Source: Enterococcus sp. BWB1-3
GTDB taxonomy: Bacteria > Bacillota > Bacilli > Lactobacillales > Enterococcaceae
Assembly (NCBI RefSeq): GCF_016745275.1
Contig: NZ_JADOEP010000001.1
Location: 124,001 to 188,000 of the forward strand
Reading direction: 5' to 3'
DNA: 64,000 nt
Part shown: positions 9,982 through 19,562 of the stretch, piece by piece
How the letters are laid out: the number at the start of each line of letters is the position of its first letter
Position numbering within the stretch: position 1 is the first letter of the stretch
Program-made: the position numbers and the translations under genes
The notes under the pieces: model-generated
Seen by the model: only the letters and a program-made list of their open reading frames with translations
Told to the model about the DNA's origin: nothing
Database searches by the model: none

Positions 9982-10089
9982 ATGATGAATTTGACTCGTG
10001 TTATTATTGAATTGAAGAATGGTTGTGTGGTTGATGTTGCTATGAATGTGTGTAAGAATCATCTTATGCGTTCTTTGTTAACAGTATAG
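9982..10089 (+). CDS. Small ORF of 35 codons in its own transcription unit
   Basis: Begins MMNLTRVIIELKNGCVV and ends HLMRSLLTV, with two Cys residues and no signal peptide or transmembrane segment. A GAAAGGAGAG ribosome binding site is well placed before the ATG at 9982. A promoter and a perfect 11-bp 5' hairpin lie upstream and a terminator follows directly, so a compact RNA of about 250 nt is predicted. I do not recognise the peptide. Either it is a real micro-protein or the RNA itself is the functional product; the close fit of promoter, ribosome binding site and terminator argues against chance. Confidence 0.5.
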   Translation: MMNLTRVIIELKNGCVVDVAMNVCKNHLMRSLLTV

Positions 10090-10111
10090 ATTTGTCTGTT
10101 TTCAGATAGAT

Positions 10112-10146
10112 AAACCGCCATTCATTTCTTTGATAGGCGGTTTTTT
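10112..10146 (+). terminator. Terminator of the 35-codon mini-gene
   Basis: AAACCGCC (10112-10119) pairs with GGCGGTTT (10136-10143), and T continues to 10146. Confidence 0.85.
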
Positions 10147-10189
10147 GGTGCGTTTCAGTAAGGATTAATAAATAGCGGAGGTGTTGCCA

Positions 10190-10228
10190 GTGAGCGGAAA
10201 AAAGAAAGAATTCAGAATAACTAAATAA
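10190..10228 (+). CDS. Possible 12-residue leader peptide upstream of rtcB
   Basis: GTG start with a strong GCGGAGGTG ribosome binding site seven bases upstream; encodes MSGKKKEFRITK and stops. Three bases later a hairpin begins (10231-10254). A translated leader followed by a hairpin just before a gene is the layout of translation-coupled leaders, but this one could be chance. Confidence 0.35.
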   Translation: MSGKKKEFRITK

Positions 10229-10230
10229 CG

Positions 10231-10254
10231 GGAACGTAAAACATTTTGCGTTCC
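10231..10254 (+). promoter_or_regulatory. Leader hairpin before rtcB
   Basis: GGAACGTAAA pairs with TTTTGCGTTCC. There is no T-run, so it is not a terminator; it ends 20 bases before the rtcB ribosome binding region. Confidence 0.4.
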
Positions 10255-10283
10255 TGGAAAATTAAAGAAAATGAGGAATCAGA

Positions 10284-11459
10284 ATGTTAACAATACAAGG
10301 AAAATATAATGAAGCAACAATTTATACAGATCAGGTCAGTGAAGGGACGATTGGTCAGATTATAGGGCTGTGCAATCAGCCGTTTACGAAAGGAAGCAAA
10401 ATCCGAATTATGCCCGATACTCATAGCGGAACAGGCTGTGTAATTGGTACAACTATTGAAATAGGTGATAAAATTGTTCCGAATTTAGTCGGTGTGGATA
10501 TCGGCTGCGGGCTTTATGTTGTGAAGCTTAAAAAGAACTGCAAATTAAATTTTGATAAACTGGATCGAATTATTCGATCTAAAATTCCCAGTGGACATAA
10601 AACTCATTCTCAACCAATTTGTTCGTTCGAGCTTGGCGAAGTTCATGCGCCTATTCATAAAGGCTGGGCTTTGAGGAGCTTGGGTACGCTTGGCGGTGGA
10701 AATCATTTCATTGAAGTCAATGAAGGCAAAGACGGCTGCTATTTAGTTATTCACAGCGGCAGCCGCATACTTGGAAAGGAAATCGCTGAACACCATCAGG
10801 AGGTTGCTTTCCAACAGCTGTCACAAGTGAGAAAAGAATTGAAGCTGGAAATGAAAAAGGCACAGGGATTTGGTGATTTAAGTAAAGCAGAAGCACTGAG
10901 AGTTGAAAGAGAGACTGTAAAAATACCGTATGAATTGTCCTATTTAACTGGACGAACAATGGACCATTATCTATCGGATATGAAAATTGCTCAGGCGTAT
11001 GCAGCTGAAAATCGCAGGTTGATGGGTGAAATCATTTTAAAAGGAATGAAGTGGAAAAAGTCTGTGATTAAAGACTTTGACTGTCCGCATAACTATGTGG
11101 ATTTAGAACATGGCATTCTTCGTAAAGGAGCTGTTTCAGCGCAAAAAGGTGAACAGCTAGTTATTCCTTTGAATATGAAAGACGGCAGTATTATCGGAAC
11201 AGGCAAAGGAAATCCAGAATGGAATTTTTCGGGTCCTCATGGAGCGGGAAGACAAATGAGTCGTTCAGAGGCAAAACAAAAAATCAGCTTGGAAAGCTAT
11301 CAGCATGTCATGAAAAATATCTGGACGACCTCTGTATCAAAAAAGACAATTGACGAGGCCCCAAAAGCTTATAAATCAGTAAAGCAGCTGCTTGAGGATA
11401 TCCAGCCTGCTGTCAATGTACAGGAAATTATTCAGCCGTTGTACAATTTCAAAGGATGA
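10284..11459 (+). CDS. rtcB: RtcB-type RNA ligase
   Basis: Joins RNA 2',3'-cyclic-phosphate or 3'-phosphate ends to 5'-OH ends with GTP and Mn2+. The 391 residues show IMPDTHSGTGCVIGTT, the metal-binding Cys of VGVDIGCGLYV, the metal-binding His of LGGGNHFIEV, VIHSGSR, and SGPHGAGRQMSRSEAK whose His is the guanylylated nucleophile. All key residues are present, so the enzyme should be active. A GAGGAA ribosome binding site precedes the ATG at 10284. No rtcA or archease gene is nearby. Upstream lie a short leader ORF and a hairpin that may regulate it. Its substrates in this kind of bacterium are not known. Confidence 0.93.
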   Translation: MLTIQGKYNEATIYTDQVSEGTIGQIIGLCNQPFTKGSKIRIMPDTHSGTGCVIGTTIEIGDKIVPNLVGVDIGCGLYVVKLKKNCKLNFDKLDRIIRSKIPSGHKTHSQPICSFELGEVHAPIHKGWALRSLGTLGGGNHFIEVNEGKDGCYLVIHSGSRILGKEIAEHHQEVAFQQLSQVRKELKLEMKKAQGFGDLSKAEALRVERETVKIPYELSYLTGRTMDHYLSDMKIAQAYAAENRRLMGEIILKGMKWKKSVIKDFDCPHNYVDLEHGILRKGAVSAQKGEQLVIPLNMKDGSIIGTGKGNPEWNFSGPHGAGRQMSRSEAKQKISLESYQHVMKNIWTTSVSKKTIDEAPKAYKSVKQLLEDIQPAVNVQEIIQPLYNFKG

Positions 11460-11562
11460 GCATCAATCATTGTGTTTCTAATTGGCAGCTGAAAATTCAA
11501 AGATTGCGAGCTGGAAGCTGCATTAGTGATTGAAGATATAGCCCATTGGAAAGAGGGAAGAA

Positions 11563-12105
11563 ATGGAACAGACGAAAATTATTATGAAAAAGAGATTGGT
11601 AATTGCAGATCAGGATAAATATAGTAAAGGGAATGAAATGGTTTCCTTAAAGGATGTCAATAAAGAACAAATACAGCAGTTAAGCCGCCAGCTATGGCGT
11701 TCTTTTAAAAATACACCGGATGATCGAGGCGAGAGTTTGTCGGATTGGGAAAAAGAAGTTTCAGAAAGCTTTAAGGGAAAATACGGTGAGCTTCTCAGAA
11801 CATATTCTTTTATTTCTAAAGATACTGAGTCAGACCAAGTCTTGGGAACTGCAATTGTTTCACTGTTCAGAGAAATTCCGCTGCTAATTTATCTGGCTGT
11901 TGACCCGGATCGTCAGGGAGAAGGGCTGGCTGTGAAAATGCTGGATAAGGTAGTGGAGACAATGGTAGTTTCAGATGTGTACAAAGAGTTGTATCTAGTT
12001 GTCATACCAGAAAATCACAGAGCGAAGGAAATCTATGAAAGATATGGCTTTTTAACTGTCGGCAGCAGCTGGGATGAAGTATTGAACAATATGAGAGGCA
12101 GCTGA
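11563..12105 (+). CDS. GNAT family N-acetyltransferase
   Basis: A 180-residue protein whose C-terminal half carries the acetyl-CoA fold: motif A as LIYLAVDPDRQGEGLAVKML and motif B as IPENHRAKEIYERYGF. The Q/R-x-x-G-x-G/A loop reads RQGEGLA and is intact. The N-terminal 70 residues (DVNKEQIQQLSRQLWRSF) are less typical and would set substrate choice. GAGGGAAG precedes the ATG at 11563. It follows rtcB by about 100 bp and may share its transcript. Substrate unknown. Confidence 0.85.
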   Translation: MEQTKIIMKKRLVIADQDKYSKGNEMVSLKDVNKEQIQQLSRQLWRSFKNTPDDRGESLSDWEKEVSESFKGKYGELLRTYSFISKDTESDQVLGTAIVSLFREIPLLIYLAVDPDRQGEGLAVKMLDKVVETMVVSDVYKELYLVVIPENHRAKEIYERYGFLTVGSSWDEVLNNMRGS

Positions 12106-12112
12106 GCTGCTT

Positions 12113-12157
12113 CTGTGGTTACTCGTAGCAATCTTTTATGTACCGAGTAGCCACAGG
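12113..12157. repeat. Family A core motif as an inverted pair
   Basis: CTGTGGTTACTCG (from about 12114) and CGAGTAGCCACAG (to about 12157) form a hairpin built from two opposed copies of the family A core. A similar opposed pair lies at about 19023-19065. It could also serve as the terminator of the GNAT gene, though no T-run follows. Confidence 0.55.
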
Positions 12158-12450
12158 GATATACAAAGACTGGAGCACTGTTTGTTCGACTTTAGGAGGC
12201 TGGGACATACTAATGTCAGGTCTCCTTCTTTTATTATAGAGCAAACATCAGTCATACAGACTAGCATATCCGCATGTAAAATGATCAAAAAAGAAGGTCA
12301 CCGAATATTTCCCTATTTGAACATAGTTTTCCTTTGTTACGTGAATGGTTTGTGTAAGCTGGTTGGTTAGTATATTTCTGGTATTCTGTGTAATAAAAAT
12401 AGAAACAACGAATAGTGAGACAGACAAGATAATTGTTTTCATTAATAGAG

Positions 12451-12498
12451 AAACGACCTTCAGATGTTCGCCATTGTTCCAGCATCTGAAGGTCGTTT
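12451..12498. terminator. Terminator after fni (readable in both directions)
   Basis: AAACGACCTTCAGATG (12451-12466) and CATCTGAAGGTCGTTT (12483-12498) form a perfect 16-bp stem just beyond the fni stop. T-runs are present on the plus side and shorter on the minus side. Confidence 0.8.
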
Positions 12499-12513
12499 TG
12501 CTTTTCATTTGTT

Positions 12514-13563
12514 TTAAGAGCTTCGTTGAGCAAAATGCTGATAGGGAATACCTCGACTTTCACACCAGTCAATGATGGAACGATCGAAGATGATGTCAGC
12601 AGTTGCAAGTGCTGATGTATTATTTTTACCAAGAAGCGTGTAAAGCATTCTTATTTCAGCTTCCCATTGTTGAATCAGGTCAATGGTTGCATCTACACCG
12701 TCAGATAGTAAATGCTTGAGGATCGTGCCGGAAATACCGACACTTTTTGCTCCCAAGCTTAACGCTTTAACAACATCTAGAGAATTCCTTACACCTCCGG
12801 ATGCGAGAATAGTCAGCTCCTTTTGAAAATTACCAGATTCCAGCAGTGAAATGATAGTGGACTGACCCCAGTCATTTAGAAAAGTCAGCTCTTGTTTTTT
12901 TCTGCGTGCATTTTCAATTTGAGTGAAACTGGTTCCGCCCTGACCGCTGACATCTACTGTCTTGACTCCAGCAGCAAGCAGCTGTTCCAATGTTTCACTG
13001 CTCATTCCAAAACCAACCTCTTTAACAATCACCGGCACATTTATCGAAGCTGTAATTTCCTGGATAGTTTCCAGCCAACCGGCAAACTGTCGATCGCCCT
13101 CTGACATAACCAGTTCCTGCGGTGCATTGACATGAACCTGCAGACCATCAGCACCAAACAGATCAATGGCCCGCTCAGCATCTTCTAAAGAAGTTCCGGC
13201 ACCAATATTGGCAAAAATTTTTCCCAGCGGATTTTCTTCCCGAATAACGGTATAGGTATCTGCTAAAGCAGCGTCTTTAAGTGCTGCGCTCACAGATCCT
13301 GTTGCAACCAGTACACCGGTTTCTCTGGCAATTATTCCCAGCTGCTGGTTAATTTTCTTAGCCCGTTCACTTCCGCCGGTCATCGCATTGATATAAAACG
13401 GCTGGGGAAAAGTCATCTGACAAAAAGAAGTGGAAATATCAATTTTTTCAGTACTTGTTTCAGGAAAAGAATGATGAATAAACCGCAGATGATCAAAATC
13501 ATTTTCCCTTTCTTTATGAAAAGCTTTTGCCAACGATAAATGCTCATCTTTTCGATTTTTCAT
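12514..13563 (-). CDS. fni: Type 2 isopentenyl-diphosphate isomerase
   Basis: FMN-dependent enzyme that interconverts IPP and DMAPP, the last step of this operon's pathway. It starts [12 protein letters not shown] with the KDEH signature. Further marks are [57 protein letters not shown] and [13 protein letters not shown]. About 349 residues, normal for the family. The ORF is open further upstream, but the ATG at 13563 has GGAGGAGAA in front and gives the family N-terminus. It overlaps the end of mvaK2 by 20 bases, so translation is probably coupled. Last gene of the mevalonate operon. Confidence 0.95.
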   Translation of the reverse strand: MKNRKDEHLSLAKAFHKERENDFDHLRFIHHSFPETSTEKIDISTSFCQMTFPQPFYINAMTGGSERAKKINQQLGIIARETGVLVATGSVSAALKDAALADTYTVIREENPLGKIFANIGAGTSLEDAERAIDLFGADGLQVHVNAPQELVMSEGDRQFAGWLETIQEITASINVPVIVKEVGFGMSSETLEQLLAAGVKTVDVSGQGGTSFTQIENARRKKQELTFLNDWGQSTIISLLESGNFQKELTILASGGVRNSLDVVKALSLGAKSVGISGTILKHLLSDGVDATIDLIQQWEAEIRMLYTLLGKNNTSALATADIIFDRSIIDWCESRGIPYQHFAQRSS

Positions 13564-14641
13564 ATTCTTCTCCTCCATAAAAATAGACATGCAGCGGCAG
13601 CGGAGTAATTCCCTGTGTTTCCCAGGCATTAATTAACGGCAGAATACCAGAATTTTGTTTAAATAATACGATGCCGCAATCACCTCCGCCTGCACCGGAG
13701 GATTTAGCAGCACCACCAAATGTTTCTGCCAAATCACAGAGCCTTTTAAGAGCAGGTGTTTCAATAATAACACCGGTAAGAGAGGTTAGCTGTTGTAGCA
13801 ACTGTCTGTTTTCTCTTAATGCGCTTTGAATGGCAGTCAGATCATGGCGTTTAAATCCCTGAATCATTTTTTTTACACATTCTTTACTCTTATCTAAAAA
13901 AGAATGATAGGATAATTCTTTGTCTCCTTTTGACTGATGGACCTGATCCACCAAGTCAGAAGTAGATGCGGGACTTCCTGTCCAACCAATCAGAAGTCGT
14001 AAGTTTTCCGGTACAGGTAATGGTTCGATCATCAGACTGGGCCAGTCTTTTGTCAGCAGCTCGCGTAAAGAGACGGATTCGAGCTGCTGCTGTACCCATT
14101 TACGCTCAAAGGTGGAAAAGGCAATCCAGCCGCCATAACAGCTGGCTGCAATATCTCCACATGAGCCATTTCCCTGAACAGATAAATGGGCAAGCGCAGA
14201 AAGCTTGAAAATTTGCTTGTTATCCAAATTTAAGTGATAGAACTGATTCAACACCTTAACTGTAGCTACAGTCACTGCTCCGCTGGAACCCAGCCCGTAT
14301 TTGCGTCCATTGGCATTATCCAATTCACTGGTAACTTTCAAGTGGTAAAAAGAAAGCTTCATATTTTCTTCCTGTGCGAACTTTTCTGTCAAGCGAATAG
14401 CAGCGAGAATATAATGAAAAGGATTGTCTCTTGTATCCAATACCAGTTCATTTTCTTTTCTTGTCCAGCGGATTGGTATGGAGCGGTACTGTTCTGACTG
14501 AATACTGCCGTTTCCTTCTGCCTCGTCAAGAGTAATTGTGACAAACTGGTCGATAGCAACAATAACTGCCGGATGCCCGGGCTCAACAACTGCATATTCA
14601 CCCGAGATAAACAATTTTCCCGGAGCTGAAATTTCAATCAT
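13544..14641 (-). CDS. mvaK2: Phosphomevalonate kinase
   Basis: GHMP kinase that makes mevalonate 5-diphosphate. It begins [19 protein letters not shown], has the ATP-binding [15 protein letters not shown] and the C-terminal [19 protein letters not shown]. At 365 residues it fits the Gram-positive coccal type. Third gene of mvaK1-mvaD-mvaK2-fni; its start overlaps the mvaD stop by 8 bases. Confidence 0.95.
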   Translation of the reverse strand: MIEISAPGKLFISGEYAVVEPGHPAVIVAIDQFVTITLDEAEGNGSIQSEQYRSIPIRWTRKENELVLDTRDNPFHYILAAIRLTEKFAQEENMKLSFYHLKVTSELDNANGRKYGLGSSGAVTVATVKVLNQFYHLNLDNKQIFKLSALAHLSVQGNGSCGDIAASCYGGWIAFSTFERKWVQQQLESVSLRELLTKDWPSLMIEPLPVPENLRLLIGWTGSPASTSDLVDQVHQSKGDKELSYHSFLDKSKECVKKMIQGFKRHDLTAIQSALRENRQLLQQLTSLTGVIIETPALKRLCDLAETFGGAAKSSGAGGGDCGIVLFKQNSGILPLINAWETQGITPLPLHVYFYGGEEYEKSKR

Positions 14642-15635
14642 GCGACAACGACCTTTCTGAAGATAGTATCTTTAAGCCTGGACCGGAATCAGCCAGTATC
14701 AGTTGTTTTTTATCAAAGTACTCGGAAAAAAACTGAAACAGCTGCTCGCGATCTTTTCTTTGTACGAGGATTTTTACATTTGGACCGGCATCCATCGTGA
14801 AATAGCAGGGTATACCTTCAGTGCGGGCTCTTCTTACTAAGTTCATAACTTTTAAAGAATCTGGTGACCAGTAAGTAAATGGAGGGGTAGCCCCCAGTGT
14901 TGTTGCATGCATCCGTAAGGCATTGGCTTCTGCTGTTTTTCCAAGAGAAATAAAATCTTTATTTTTAATCGCCTGTTTTGCAGCAGACAAATCATCAGCT
15001 GCAGCTTTCAGCCACCCCTCATAGAAAACGGAGGTTTCAACTGTTCGCTTCATCCCATCTCTGCTTGAAATATCTTTTTGTGCATCATTGACAAGTACGA
15101 AAAGCATGGACAGATCATTTTCCCATGAATCAGCCGGAATTTGTTCAGCATAGGACGTACTATCTGAGTCTCCTTGTTTCCATTCGGCAAAGCCGCCAAA
15201 AATACTGCGGCAGGCAGAACCTGAACCCCGTCTGGCAAGGATGGACAACTCTTTAGGTGATAAATCTAAATTAAGGGCAGCACTGCAGGCACCCGCCAAA
15301 GCCGCCAGTCCGCTGGCTGATGAGGCCAAACCGGCAGCAGTTGGAACGAAATTATGACTTTTGACATGAGCGAATAAATCTGTTTGATTGTTCTTTCGTA
15401 CAATATCTAAAAAGCGGCTGATTTTTTCAGTCTGCTTTTCATTCTGCAGCTGATCGTTGAGATAAAACTGATCTTTTAGGAGTGCAGAATCAAAGGAAAC
15501 AGTTGTTTCAGTATAGAAAGTATCTAATGTCAATGAAAGACTGCTATTCATCGGTAAAATCAGCTGGTCATCTTTCTTTCCCCAGTACTTAATTAAAGCG
15601 ATATTGGTATAAGCTCTTGCTTTTCCGACTTTCAT
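14634..15635 (-). CDS. mvaD: Diphosphomevalonate decarboxylase
   Basis: ATP-dependent decarboxylation of mevalonate diphosphate to isopentenyl diphosphate. Typical ARAYTNIALIKYWGKKD start, NSSLSLTLD, AAGLASSASGLAALAGA phosphate loop, RRGSGSACRSIFGGFAEW, and the late MDAGPNVK with the catalytic Asp. 333 residues, normal length. The start overlaps the end of mvaK1 by 4 bases (ATGA-type junction), which indicates translational coupling. Confidence 0.96.
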   Translation of the reverse strand: MKVGKARAYTNIALIKYWGKKDDQLILPMNSSLSLTLDTFYTETTVSFDSALLKDQFYLNDQLQNEKQTEKISRFLDIVRKNNQTDLFAHVKSHNFVPTAAGLASSASGLAALAGACSAALNLDLSPKELSILARRGSGSACRSIFGGFAEWKQGDSDSTSYAEQIPADSWENDLSMLFVLVNDAQKDISSRDGMKRTVETSVFYEGWLKAAADDLSAAKQAIKNKDFISLGKTAEANALRMHATTLGATPPFTYWSPDSLKVMNLVRRARTEGIPCYFTMDAGPNVKILVQRKDREQLFQFFSEYFDKKQLILADSGPGLKILSSERSLSHD

Positions 15636-16576
15636 GCCTGTTCATCCTCCAATGATTGAATCCAAGTTGTGACAGCACCATTTTCTTTAAACGATGATGC
15701 AATCTTTTCAGCAGTTTCCTGTGAATCTGCCAATGCGATGACACAGCCTCCGCGTCCTCCCCCGGTTAGCTTGGCACCCAAAGCTCCTTGTATTTTTGCT
15801 GCCTGTATCAGCCGGTCAATTGCTGGATGGCTGACTGTCAGCTCAGATAAAATTTTTTGTGCCTGATCCATTGTCTGTCCCAGAAGTTGACTGTTTTCTT
15901 CCAGGATAGCATTGCGGCTTTCTAAGGTGAGCTCTCCGAGCTTCTGAATGTGAGTACTGGTCTCCTTATTGTTTAATTCGAATAGATGAGCAACATCCTG
16001 AACAGCTGCTCTTGTCTGTCCTTTGATTCCAGTATCTGCAACAATCAGAAAGGTGTTTTTCAGATTCATCGGAAAGGTCTGTAAAGGTTGGCCTTTGATA
16101 AAAAATAGAGGCTGAGATCCGCTTACAGCCGCCCCATCGATTCCGCTTGGATTGCCATGGGCAATTTTTTCGGAATGATTAATCAGCTCAGTCAGTTCTT
16201 CCAGCGTATAAGTGTAACCATAATAATCAAAGATGCTGCGTATGACAGAAACGGCTACTGCAGCACTGGAGCCCATTCCTCTTTCAGGAGGGATGGTACT
16301 GGTGATTGTAAAAGAAAAAAATTCCTTTTTTTTCAAGACATTCAGTGTTTGAGTTATCGCTTCCCGAATATTTTTTAATGTGGCGGGGATGAGGGAAATC
16401 GGTCCTGAATAATAGCTGCAGTCAATAGTCATCGTATCAGAAGGGACAGCGGTCGTAGTTACATGAGCAGCGGGGAAAGGGAAAGCAATAGCCGGTTCCC
16501 CATAGACCACTGAGTGTTCACCGATTAAGATGATTTTCCCAGCAGCCTTGCCAATTCCTTGTTTAATTGTTTTCAT
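15632..16576 (-). CDS. mvaK1: Mevalonate kinase
   Basis: First kinase of the lower mevalonate pathway. It shows GKAAGKIILIGEHSVVYGEPA at the N-terminus, PPERGMGSSAAVAVSVIR as the ATP loop, HGNPSGIDGAA with the catalytic Asp, and KLTGGGRGGCVIAL. 314 residues. An AAGGAAG ribosome binding site precedes the ATG at 16576. First gene of the operon. The upper-pathway genes (mvaE, mvaS) are not in the window. I found no convincing promoter box in the 200 bp upstream, which runs into a family B repeat. Confidence 0.95.
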   Translation of the reverse strand: MKTIKQGIGKAAGKIILIGEHSVVYGEPAIAFPFPAAHVTTTAVPSDTMTIDCSYYSGPISLIPATLKNIREAITQTLNVLKKKEFFSFTITSTIPPERGMGSSAAVAVSVIRSIFDYYGYTYTLEELTELINHSEKIAHGNPSGIDGAAVSGSQPLFFIKGQPLQTFPMNLKNTFLIVADTGIKGQTRAAVQDVAHLFELNNKETSTHIQKLGELTLESRNAILEENSQLLGQTMDQAQKILSELTVSHPAIDRLIQAAKIQGALGAKLTGGGRGGCVIALADSQETAEKIASSFKENGAVTTWIQSLEDEQA

Positions 16577-16770
16577 TTATTTAACTTCCTTTAAGCATAG
16601 TAGTGAATAAAGTACAGAAATAGCTGAATGAATTAATATCAGGACGTATCTGAGAACTCTAGTGGCGAACGTCTTCAAAAAATAGATAGGAGTTGATTTT
16701 ATTAAAAGAAAGAGTGTTCCCGCATTCTTCGTGTTGGTATATGCATACAGTTATATCTTTATAACGGAAT

Positions 16771-17190
16771 GAATTCTAACAAATTTATCCCTATAAAAGC
16801 TTCGCATACTAGCAATCTCTTAGTGGTGAACACAAATGGTTGCCTAGTTATTTCAATCAGAGCATTGCCTAGCATCCTGTTAATGCTCCTAGATGAGTGA
16901 GCATCTTCAAGGATATTTATCGAGGCTGCGCATATAGCATGTCCTGTATGTTCCTGAGACATGTGACGAGCATTTGAAGAAGCATAGGAGCAAACTCCTG
17001 ATAAAGATCTAAATTTTAACCCATGTATCTCTATCAGAGTATTGCCTACCATCTCACTAGTTTATTTATCTTAGTGAGACTGGCAATTTCATTAGATGTT
17101 CCTACATCAGTAGAAAATCCTTGTATCACGAGTCTTACCTCGTTTGCTTCTCGATACAAATGTGTCTATTTTGAGAAGCGTTGGTAATTC
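16771..17190 (+). repeat. Repeat-family B element, copy 1
   Basis: Aligns with 43472-43950 over roughly 400 bp with a few substitutions and one block difference. Shared landmarks are CTAGCAATCTCTTAGTG, TATTTATCGAGGCTGCGCAT, ATAGCATGTCC, CATGTATCTCTATCAGAGTA and CAGTAGAAAATCCTTGTATC. No ORF on either strand is conserved between the copies. Confidence 0.8.
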
Positions 17191-17280
17191 GGATACCTCA
17201 ATAATTTTCAGATACGCCATAGATAGTTTATTTCATTTATTCAATCCGTATTGTTTAATGGTATTTACTGTTCTGTGTGC

Positions 17281-18636
17281 CTAGAAAAGCAGATGTGCAG
17301 TGATCCATGGAGCCGCATATAAGATCATGAACTGTACTCCGTAATTGACCCCCATATTATTCAACGTGCCGCAGACAATTCCCACAAGCAGAACGCCGAA
17401 TACATTGATAAAACCTGCATCCATGTAGGCTAATAAAAAGATAAAGGCAACAAACAAGCCTAAAATTGCTTCATGTGGTATTTTCTTCAAAACAAAAGCT
17501 GTCATCTGCTGTGCATATTTCATCGCAATTAAATAGGTAGCAACTGAAGCAATCACAGATGCCAGTATAATAGCAAAAATAAATTCATTTTTTGATAGCA
17601 GATGGTGGATATTATTATCCAGAGTGAAGACAGGAGGTGCATTAAACAATGCATTTGCCGGTCCAACTGCAACAGGAGACAATGGAATCCCTAAAGCAAT
17701 CAGGGGAATAATCACTCCGGAAAGATAGGTTGCATGGGACAGTGCACTCATTGATGTAATTGCCATGCTTGCTCTTTTTACTGGATCCTTTTCTCTGTTG
17801 GCTGTGATTTCGCCAAATAGAATAGTCAGTCCAACTGGACTCAGGAAAAAGAGGAAATTTGACAGTAAAGAAACGACAGCACTGGTTCCAGCTTCTTTTT
17901 TGGTAATTGTTTTTAAAGGATGCATTAATGCGCTATTTTCATCTGCTTTTTTGATAAAAATATCTTTTTTATCATGACGCGGCAGTTGAACCCGCTTCTG
18001 TTTGTTCAGTAATCCGAGTAAAGAAACAATCAGCGGACCAATGGTAATACCTAAAAAGAAAGATGTAGTCACTGTTTTTTCCTGTGGTACGGCTCCGATT
18101 CCCCAGTATAAGTAACGAAGGCCTTGAAACAGTAATGCCAAAGGAATAATACTGATCAATGCAAATATTTTGTTTTTGCCAATCAGTGCAAGGAAAACTG
18201 CACCGACAACAAACAGCAGAGAGGCATAATCTTTTACTGTTTCTGAGAACGGAGCAAGGATATTTGCCAGCAGCAGGCTGACAGGAATAGCAACAGCTGT
18301 TCCAATAACAGAGCCGGTCGCCATTTTTTTAATACTTGCAGCGGCCATACCTTTTTCTTTCAGAAACAGTGCATGTTCAATCATTGGAGTGGACATGACA
18401 CCGCCGGGCAACCCAACCAAAGCCGTGGGAATAGCATTCATCAAATTTAATGTAATAATGGCTGAAATGAAAAATGTAAGCACGACAATAGGTTTGACAC
18501 CTGCAAGTACAATGGCAAGCGTAACAGGCATTAAAACAGAAGTTTCATCTGTACCGGGTACAAAGCCGATAAATGTATAGAGGATAATAGCACCGAAAAT
18601 TGCCAGCAGCATCTGCAGAAGTAAAGAAAAATCCAT
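17281..18636 (-). CDS. TctA-family permease (tripartite tricarboxylate transporter type)
   Basis: A 451-residue membrane protein with about a dozen hydrophobic helices. It carries the TctA hallmarks: an early GFVPGTDETSVLMPVTLAIV loop and ALVGLPGGVMSTPMIEHAL, which corresponds to the GxPG..T.xDGYPL-type motif. Known TctA proteins work with TctB and a periplasmic or lipoprotein binder TctC to import citrate-like acids. Here only a 73-residue membrane partner precedes it and no binding protein is seen, so this is a minimal version; the substrate is not deducible. GGAGGAGAAATAAA precedes the start. It is separated from its partner gene by one base. Confidence 0.8.
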   Translation of the reverse strand: MDFSLLLQMLLAIFGAIILYTFIGFVPGTDETSVLMPVTLAIVLAGVKPIVVLTFFISAIITLNLMNAIPTALVGLPGGVMSTPMIEHALFLKEKGMAAASIKKMATGSVIGTAVAIPVSLLLANILAPFSETVKDYASLLFVVGAVFLALIGKNKIFALISIIPLALLFQGLRYLYWGIGAVPQEKTVTTSFFLGITIGPLIVSLLGLLNKQKRVQLPRHDKKDIFIKKADENSALMHPLKTITKKEAGTSAVVSLLSNFLFFLSPVGLTILFGEITANREKDPVKRASMAITSMSALSHATYLSGVIIPLIALGIPLSPVAVGPANALFNAPPVFTLDNNIHHLLSKNEFIFAIILASVIASVATYLIAMKYAQQMTAFVLKKIPHEAILGLFVAFIFLLAYMDAGFINVFGVLLVGIVCGTLNNMGVNYGVQFMILYAAPWITAHLLF

Positions 18637-18637
18637 T

Positions 18638-18859
18638 TTATTTCTCCTCCTGTACAGTACGTTTTGGTTTAATTAAGAGCGTTGAGATAAGAAATCCGGC
18701 TACTGCACCGCCAAGTCCGAAAAACAACTGCTTTGTCTGATCGGAAGAAGGAGCGATAAAATAGGCACCCATTGTAAATCCACTACAAATAATAATTGAA
18801 ATGATCAGGTCTTTAATTGCGACCAAATCTCCCCAAACCTCTATAAATTCTTTTTTCAC
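18638..18859 (-). CDS. Small two-helix membrane protein, partner of the TctA-like permease
   Basis: 73 residues: a polar start (MKKEFIEVWGDLVAIKD), two hydrophobic helices (LIISIIICSGFTMGAYFIA and FFGLGGAVAGFLISTLLI) and a basic tail. It lies immediately upstream of the TctA-like gene in the same operon, the place where TctB would be found, but it is about half the size of TctB. It may be a reduced TctB-like subunit; not recognised as a known family. Confidence 0.6.
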   Translation of the reverse strand: MKKEFIEVWGDLVAIKDLIISIIICSGFTMGAYFIAPSSDQTKQLFFGLGGAVAGFLISTLLIKPKRTVQEEK

Positions 18860-18949
18860 GATTATTTCTCCTTTCGATTTGTAAAGTCATCCGGTTAGAA
18901 TCAAATGAACCTGCTCAAAAAACAAAAGTACCTGATCTTCAATGCAGGA

Positions 18950-19385
18950 ACTGGGGGTTGCAACATAACTAATATCATTCGGAAATCTGAATAAATGGCG
19001 GGACAGAAGCAAAAGGTTCTTTTGTATCTGTGGTTATTCGGTACACATAAAGACTGCAATGAATAACCGTAGGAGCAGTCTTTGTATGTCTCGAGTAACT
19101 GCAGAGACAACTTCTTCGATAATAAGCCGAAATTGTTGAGAATCACTATTTTGTAAAAAAATAGATGTTTCCTCGTTGAACACTCGTCATAGCCTAGGCC
19201 ATATGCAGAGAGGTCTGCGATTATTCAAAATATAGCGGTATGTTCCCGCAAGCTTTTTTGTTATTTTCGTTATTCCTTCTTGTTGTCATAAAGCACTATG
19301 ATTGACTTGTCAGAGTAGATGCTGCATGATATCTGCTTAGTGTTCGAAGCTGAGCCCTCCTGTCCCGGACTCTTTTATCCCAAAT
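18950..19385 (+). repeat. Repeat-family A element, copy 3 (with insert)
   Basis: Left part AATAAATGGCGGGACAGAAG (from about 18986) and right part GTTCGAAGCTGAG then CTCCTGTCCCGGACTCTTTT (to about 19379) match the two ends of the family. Between them are two family core motifs (ATGAATAACCGTAGGAGCAG near 19060, TCTCGAGTAACTGCAGAG near 19084) and about 200 bp of diverged filler. The whole gap 18860-19562 is otherwise empty of genes. Confidence 0.6.
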
Positions 19386-19562
19386 AAAAAGCAGACGGAA
19401 AGACTCGCCTGCGATTCTAATATTTTCACAAGTTAACCCTCACCAGTTTATCTAAAAAGAAAAGGTAAGTAAAATTCTTTCTCCTATTTCTAAAGAAAAA
19501 ATTAAATTCAAATGTACTTGTTTCTTCTTATTTGTAAAAGCGGAAAGCAAATTGGTTCCGAC

